From the NCBI GenBank assembly GCA_947628355.1, contig CANQZO010000053.1, forward strand, positions 1 through 10,352: DNA of 10,352 nt, given 5' to 3'. The position numbers and the translations under genes were made by a program. How positions within the stretch are numbered: the first letter of the stretch is position 1; each line of letters starts with the position of its first letter. Below the pieces are notes generated by a model, which ran no database searches, was not told the origin of the DNA, and saw only the letters and a program-made list of their open reading frames with translations. The stretch is from Candidatus Gastranaerophilales bacterium. Its GTDB lineage: Bacteria; Cyanobacteriota; Vampirovibrionia; Gastranaerophilales; Gastranaerophilaceae. This document shows positions 6,421-10,352 of the stretch, one piece after another.

Positions 6421-7125
6421 ATGGAAAATTTTTATGAAATTAATTATGAAAATAATATGAAGTCGCTAAATCTTGCCTTTGAATACTGCAATACGACTTT
6501 TTCGGACTCTGAAATATTTGAAATTTTAAAAGGTAATGACGCCATAAAAAAACAACTCTGTTTATTAGAACTGACACATATAAATTCTCAAGATGAAGCT
6601 GATATATTGGTTTTAAACCTGACTAATCAATCAGGCCCCGTCAGAGAAACTGCTTCCTATAAAATCCTTGATTTAATTAAAATAACGGAATATAACAAAT
6701 TTTTTCAAACACCCCAAATACTTGATAATTTTATAAAAGCAATTACGGATATAAATCCCTCCGTTTCAAGAAATGCTGTTGAAATTATTAAATATGTTAA
6801 ACATCCTCAATATATTTATGAAAGTTTAATTAAATCAATAAACTTAATACTTGAAAAACACTCTCTTGAAGCAAAAAACCGCTCGTACGTACAAAACAAG
6901 AAAAATTTTGCACTGTATTGGAGCCTTGAAGCAATAATAAGCCTTGGAAAAAACATCGCTGCAGGTGAAGAACTTATTAATATTTTAAATATAACCGCAA
7001 AATCAAACGATTATACAATACGCGAAAAAACGGCAAAAGCGGCAAGTATTTTTAATTTTACCAATATACTGGAACTATTAAAAAACGATACAAATATTTA
7101 TGTTCAAAATAATCTTATGGTATAA
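6421..7125 (+). CDS. HEAT-repeat-like alpha-helical protein
   Basis: This 234-aa protein has no signal peptide or membrane segment and reads as stacked helices. HEAT-like segments are visible at about 71-87 (SGPVRETASYKILDLIK), 112-126 (NPSVSRNAVEIIKYV) and 197-211 (DYTIREKTAKAASIF). A further repeat begins at 225 (NIYVQNN) but the protein stops after its first turns, so the last repeat is incomplete. Such folds usually act as protein-binding scaffolds; no partner is indicated beyond the neighbouring ABC exporter gene 23 nt downstream. The ATG has no ribosome site and probably begins a leaderless message. An alternative start at M13 also lacks a clear ribosome site. The stop codon lies inside the -10 box of the next gene. 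Confidence 0.75.
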   Translation: MENFYEINYENNMKSLNLAFEYCNTTFSDSEIFEILKGNDAIKKQLCLLELTHINSQDEADILVLNLTNQSGPVRETASYKILDLIKITEYNKFFQTPQILDNFIKAITDINPSVSRNAVEIIKYVKHPQYIYESLIKSINLILEKHSLEAKNRSYVQNKKNFALYWSLEAIISLGKNIAAGEELINILNITAKSNDYTIREKTAKAASIFNFTNILELLKNDTNIYVQNNLMV

Positions 7126-7126
7126 T
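7118..7126 (+). promoter_or_regulatory. Extended -10 promoter of the ABC exporter gene
   Basis: TGGTATAAT is a perfect extended -10. Transcription would begin near 7133, leaving a leader of about 16 nt with AGAGGG five bases before the ATG at 7149. The TAA stop of the upstream HEAT-like gene (7123-7125) is part of the hexamer. No -35 box is evident. Confidence 0.65.
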
Positions 7127-7148
7127 TTTTCCGTAAAAGAGGGTAATT

Positions 7149-8972
7149 ATGTTTTTTTCACGTTTTCACAGGTTTTTGAAATATTTTGGCAGAGGATATA
7201 AAATAAAATTATTTTATTTGTTTTTCATGGCATTTATGACCAGTTTGCTTGAGTTTCTTACTGTTGTACTTATATTTCCGTTCATAATGATACTGGTAAA
7301 TCCCGGCAGAGTGGTTGAAAATCCTATTGCCATGTTTTTCCAAAGAACATTAAATATAACCGGAACAAACAATATAATTTTACTTATAGGGGCTTTAATC
7401 GCGTCAATAATTATCATAAAAAACTTATATTCCATACTTATAACATATCTGCAAAACAAAATGATAAGCGAATGGGGATTAAAAATAAAAGATAAAATGC
7501 TTTCATTCATCCTATATGCGCCTTATGAATCCGATTTAATCAGAGGAAATACAAATGTAGTAACTAAAATAACAAATATTATTGATGATGTAATGCTGTA
7601 TTATGTATTCAAATTAATAGGATTTATTTCAAATACGCTGGTAATCATATTGGTATTTTCAATTTTAATGTTCTTACTTCCAATGTTTACTTTAATTGCA
7701 GTAGTATTTTTCACTTTGACAGGTACTTTTCAAAGTGAAATATTCAGACGCTTTTCGGAAAATCTTGCCATAAAGAAGTTAAAATTGACTCAAGGACCTT
7801 ATGAAAGTGTAATGAACAGTTTTGCATATATGAAAGATATTAAAATCAACGGATGTCAAAAGTTTTTTATTGATTTCTTTGACAGAACACTCGCAAAAAT
7901 TATTCCGTATAGCGAAAAACTGACTTTAATTCCTTTAATTCCACAGTACATAATAGAAATAATATTTATATTAACAATGATAATACTGTGCTTCGGAATA
8001 CTTGCGAAATACGGAGAAAATCCGTCTAATGTATTGGTATCATTAGGTGTTGTTGCAATTGCCATTTACAGAATAGTACCTCAAATATATAAAAATCAAG
8101 TATATTTAAACTATATAAATATCAATACGGTAAAAATGGACCAGCTTCTGAGTATGTATGAAGAATACAAAAAGTATGATTATCCGCAAGATAAAGATAC
8201 GGATGAAAAAATACCGTTTATAAATGAAATAAGAATGAGGGATGTTTCATATTCTTATGACAAGAAAAGTAATGTGCTTGAAAATATAACACTGGATATT
8301 AGAAAAGGTGAGTTTGTAGGTATAGTAGGATTATCCGGAGCAGGTAAAACAACCTTTGTAGACTGTTTATTGGGATTGCTTGACTATAAAGGCGAAATAT
8401 ATGTTGATGACATACTTTTAAATACTGATAATATAAGAAAATTCAGAAATATTATAGGTTATGTTCCGCAAAAAACAAGTACAATCAAAGGTGATATATA
8501 TACAAATATAGCATGGGGTGTAGAAAGAAAAGATATTGATAAAGAAAAAGCCGATGAAGTATTAAAGATAGCACAATTATATGACCAATTAAAAAGTACG
8601 GAAAACGGGCTTGAAATAGAGTTAAAACAAGACGGAACAGGTTTATCCGGCGGACAAATGCAGAGAATAGGCATAGCAAGGGCATTATATCGCGATCCGG
8701 AAATTATCGTATTTGATGAAGCTACATCAAATCTTGACGTAAAAATTGAAAGCAAACTGACGGAAGTAATATCAAACATAAAAGGAAGTAAAACCATTAT
8801 CGCTATTGCTCACAGGCTATCGACTTTAATTAACTGCGACAGAATAATATACTTAAAAGACGGCAGACTTGTTGATACGGGTACATTCCAAGAGTTAAGC
8901 AATAAACACAGCGATTTTGAAGAAATAGTTAAACTTTCAAGAATTAAACTTGATGATGATGAAGAAAATTAA
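7149..8972 (+). CDS. ABC exporter half-transporter (fused membrane and ATPase domains, MsbA/PglK-like)
   Basis: This inner-membrane protein of 607 aa probably works as a homodimer that flips or exports a lipid-linked substrate. The membrane domain (about 1-330) has hydrophobic segments near 20-50, 75-100, 150-192 and 263-315. The N-terminal segment with SLLEFLTVVLIFPFIMIL recalls PglK-type lipid-linked oligosaccharide flippases, but that is a resemblance only. The ATPase domain has Walker A GLSGAGKTT (394-402), Q-loop YVPQKTSTIKGDIYTNI, signature LSGGQMQR (499-506), Walker B IIVFDE (D523, E524), D-loop SNLD and switch H555 in AIAHRLSTL, so it is complete. It ends in an acidic tail DDDEEN. The start is backed by AGAGGG at good spacing. 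Its stop overlaps that of rqcP within TTAA. A GT2 gene elsewhere in the window fits a glycan-export role, but other substrates are possible. Confidence 0.94.
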   Translation: MFFSRFHRFLKYFGRGYKIKLFYLFFMAFMTSLLEFLTVVLIFPFIMILVNPGRVVENPIAMFFQRTLNITGTNNIILLIGALIASIIIIKNLYSILITYLQNKMISEWGLKIKDKMLSFILYAPYESDLIRGNTNVVTKITNIIDDVMLYYVFKLIGFISNTLVIILVFSILMFLLPMFTLIAVVFFTLTGTFQSEIFRRFSENLAIKKLKLTQGPYESVMNSFAYMKDIKINGCQKFFIDFFDRTLAKIIPYSEKLTLIPLIPQYIIEIIFILTMIILCFGILAKYGENPSNVLVSLGVVAIAIYRIVPQIYKNQVYLNYININTVKMDQLLSMYEEYKKYDYPQDKDTDEKIPFINEIRMRDVSYSYDKKSNVLENITLDIRKGEFVGIVGLSGAGKTTFVDCLLGLLDYKGEIYVDDILLNTDNIRKFRNIIGYVPQKTSTIKGDIYTNIAWGVERKDIDKEKADEVLKIAQLYDQLKSTENGLEIELKQDGTGLSGGQMQRIGIARALYRDPEIIVFDEATSNLDVKIESKLTEVISNIKGSKTIIAIAHRLSTLINCDRIIYLKDGRLVDTGTFQELSNKHSDFEEIVKLSRIKLDDDEEN

Positions 8973-9214
8973 TTTATTTCTTCATACAAAGTTGACGCTT
9001 CCTGAACAGATACATTGTTATTAGGAATTTTTACAACCTTTACTTTGTATTCTTTATCGGCTTGAGCAATACTTATAATATCTCCCATTTTAAGCTGTTT
9101 TGCGGGTTTGGCAATAATACCGTTAACGTATATTCTGCCTTGTTCTGTCACTTTATTTGCAACTGTTCTGCGTTTTATTAATCGTGATACTTTTAAAAAT
9201 TTATCTAATCTCAT
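8969..9214 (-). CDS. rqcP: S4-domain RNA-binding protein RqcP (YabO)
   Basis: An 81-aa protein closely resembling B. subtilis RqcP/YabO, with the N-terminal signature MRLDKFLKVSRLIKRR and QGRIYVNGIIAKPAKQLKMGD of the S4 fold. RqcP binds stalled 50S subunits with RqcH and peptidyl-tRNA and supports poly-alanine tailing of stuck nascent chains. The conserved R2 and R16 of the family are present. I chose the ATG at 9212-9214 rather than the in-frame ATG 15 bases upstream, because family members begin at MRLDK and because a TATAAT lies between the two ATGs. There is no ribosome binding site, and the box-to-ATG distance predicts a leaderless message. The gene is convergent with the ABC exporter and overlaps it by 4 nt. 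Confidence 0.93.
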   Translation of the reverse strand: MRLDKFLKVSRLIKRRTVANKVTEQGRIYVNGIIAKPAKQLKMGDIISIAQADKEYKVKVVKIPNNNVSVQEASTLYEEIN

Positions 9215-9220
9215 AAAATA

Positions 9221-9226
9221 ATTATA
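9221..9226 (-). promoter_or_regulatory. -10 element of rqcP, predicted leaderless start
   Basis: On the minus strand a perfect TATAAT is followed by 6 bases and then the rqcP ATG, putting the expected first transcribed base on the A of ATG. No convincing -35 is visible; its place falls in the loop of the upstream terminator hairpin. Confidence 0.55.
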
Positions 9227-9232
9227 CATTAA

Positions 9233-9258
9233 AAGCCCCCGTTAGTATGCGGGGGCTT
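9233..9258 (-). terminator. Intrinsic terminator of the S74-domain surface gene, possibly bidirectional
   Basis: A perfect 9-bp stem (AAGCCCCCG with CGGGGGCTT) encloses an 8-base loop. On the minus strand it begins 5 nt after the stop of the S74-domain gene and ends in a short run of four T. On the plus strand it is followed by TTAATTTTTATTTT, so it could also stop rightward read-through. The GC-rich stem stands out sharply in this AT-rich DNA. Confidence 0.88.
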
Positions 9259-9263
9259 AATTT

Positions 9264-10352
9264 TTATTTTACTTTCTTTTCTAATTTGGAAAGCCGTTTT
9301 TCAAACTCTGCATTTTGCTTTTTAAGCTGTTGATTTTGTTTTTCAAGTTCTGTTATACGTTTATCCAATCCTGTTATTTTAGCGGTTAAATCTTGAATTT
9401 TAGCAAGCAATTCTTTTATAGAATTAATCATTGCGTAGAACATTTCATCTTTAGTAATTCTTAAATAACCGTCTTCGTCTTTAAATACCGAATTAGGAAA
9501 TACTTTTTGCAGCTGCTGAGCTATAACACCGACATGCTGAGTTTTCTTTTTATCTTTTTTAAATGTAAAGTTTTTAATTTCAAGTGCCGTAATTTCTTTA
9601 AGTCCCGCTTTGTTATCACCCGAAATATTTTTTAAACGTAAATCAGATTGTTGAGCCTTTAAATCTCTTAATATATAATATAAGTTTCCTGAACTGCCTA
9701 TCGAACTTAACTGACTTAATATAATATTGTCACCTTGAATTAATCCGTCTGCATTTAAGGTAATTGCAGCTTGTGCCTGCCCCGGTTTGAGAATTTTTAC
9801 CCCCGAATTACCGAAGACGTTTATATAATTTGAACCACCGTTAAGGGTCAAAGTATCTTTTGCGCTAATACTTAAAGTATTACCCAGTGCCTTTATTACT
9901 TCAAACGGATTGTTTGGGTCAACCATGCTTTTTAATAAAAATCCGTCATTATTTGTTACATTAAGTTTGAATTTAGATTCTCTGTCAATTAAAACATTAT
10001 TATTTAATTCCAAAAGATTTGCTTTAACAGTACCGGACTTATCTAATAAAACAGAATCGCTTATATTTAACTTTACTGTTTGAGTTGTATCAGCAGCATT
10101 AACAGGAAATACTATTCTCAAAACATCATTAAATGAAATATTTCTGAATGACTTACCAATATCCGAGGTCATAAATAATATATTACCTCCATTGCCTGAG
10201 CAAACATCACTACTTAAAGCCCCTGTTCCGCATCGTTCTTGTAAACTGAGAACTGATGCAATACTGCCGGTAGTTCTCGGATCACGAAATATAAAACTAA
10301 ATTTACCCGTAATATAGCTATTTGTAGAACCGGTAGTAACATTAAATACGCT
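9264..10352 (-). CDS. Surface/tail-fibre-like protein with C-terminal S74 intramolecular chaperone domain (5' end outside window)
   Basis: The frame is open to the window edge, giving the last 362 residues. The visible N-terminal part (1-235) is rich in Thr, Ser, Asn and Gly with alternating beta-type strands (KLNISDSVLL, TLSISAKDTLTLNGG) and two cysteines (C41, C51) that could pair. The C-terminal part is a Peptidase_S74 domain: SDLRLK supplies the Ser-Lys dyad (S236, K241), followed by ITALEIKNFTF, HVGVIAQQLQKVFPN, DGYLRITKDEMFYAMINSIKEL and a heptad coiled coil to the end. The family trimerises, helps the upstream stalk fold, then cuts itself off before the Ser (here between Gln and Ser). 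An internal ATG at 10170-10172 with GGAGGT 12 nt upstream could be mistaken for the start, but coding-like sequence continues upstream. A pilin-like or fibre-like surface protein is likely; phage origin cannot be excluded. Confidence 0.82.
   Translation of the reverse strand, partial: SVFNVTTGSTNSYITGKFSFIFRDPRTTGSIASVLSLQERCGTGALSSDVCSGNGGNILFMTSDIGKSFRNISFNDVLRIVFPVNAADTTQTVKLNISDSVLLDKSGTVKANLLELNNNVLIDRESKFKLNVTNNDGFLLKSMVDPNNPFEVIKALGNTLSISAKDTLTLNGGSNYINVFGNSGVKILKPGQAQAAITLNADGLIQGDNIILSQLSSIGSSGNLYYILRDLKAQQSDLRLKNISGDNKAGLKEITALEIKNFTFKKDKKKTQHVGVIAQQLQKVFPNSVFKDEDGYLRITKDEMFYAMINSIKELLAKIQDLTAKITGLDKRITELEKQNQQLKKQNAEFEKRLSKLEKKVK

Noticed and set aside
8459..8797. Minus-strand 112-codon open frame within the ABC exporter
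   Set aside because: Antisense of the conserved signature and Walker B region; such shadows are typical of ABC ATPase genes.
10170..10190. ATG at 10172 (minus) with GGAGGT 12 nt upstream as the start of the S74 gene
   Set aside because: The frame stays open for 60 more codons to the window edge with normal coding character; the GGAGGT is explained by two Gly codons, the spacing is long, and this start would leave a surface protein with no export signal.

Overview
The window is AT-rich, gene-dense bacterial DNA with compact operons and very short intergenic gaps. The best guess is a non-photosynthetic relative of cyanobacteria (Candidatus Gastranaerophilales / Melainabacteria type). This rests on the C-terminal half of a Ycf45-like ATPase with an R3H domain, a cyanobacterial-looking RpoD-family sigma factor, low GC, and a surface-type protein ending in an S74 chaperone domain. 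The assignment is inference; other low-GC phyla are not excluded.

Layout. Bases 1-4105 read rightward: the end of the R3H-domain ATPase, a short sigma-70 factor (312 aa), a PAS/histidine-kinase-like protein that has lost its phospho-acceptor histidine and the ATP-binding boxes, and a MalK/UgpC-type ABC ATPase only 1 nt behind it. A long inverted repeat separates the sigma gene from the pseudokinase gene. Bases 4102-6338 read leftward: a 55-aa lysine-rich small protein, then ybaB, recR, a 58-aa small protein and a GT2 glycosyltransferase. The last four are tightly coupled behind a near-consensus promoter. Both small genes are shorter than most gene callers' cut-offs.

Bases 6421-8972 read rightward again: a HEAT-repeat-like helical protein and a full-length ABC exporter half-transporter (membrane domain plus ATPase, MsbA/PglK type). 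Bases 8969-10352 read leftward: RqcP (the YabO-type S4 protein of ribosome-associated quality control), and the C-terminal 362 residues of a surface/tail-fibre-like protein with an auto-cleaving S74 domain and a C-terminal coiled coil. The latter ends at a strong hairpin terminator.

Together the genes cover transcription control (sigma factor), recombinational repair (YbaB-RecR), ribosome rescue (RqcP) and envelope/glycan export (GT2, ABC exporter, S74 protein). No mobile element, CRISPR array, tRNA or rRNA was seen, and there is no gene-free stretch over 300 bases. The features most worth following up are the fully degenerate histidine kinase beside a sigma factor, the palindrome at its promoter, two predicted leaderless genes, the two unannotated-size small genes, and two convergent gene pairs that share a TTAA stop overlap.
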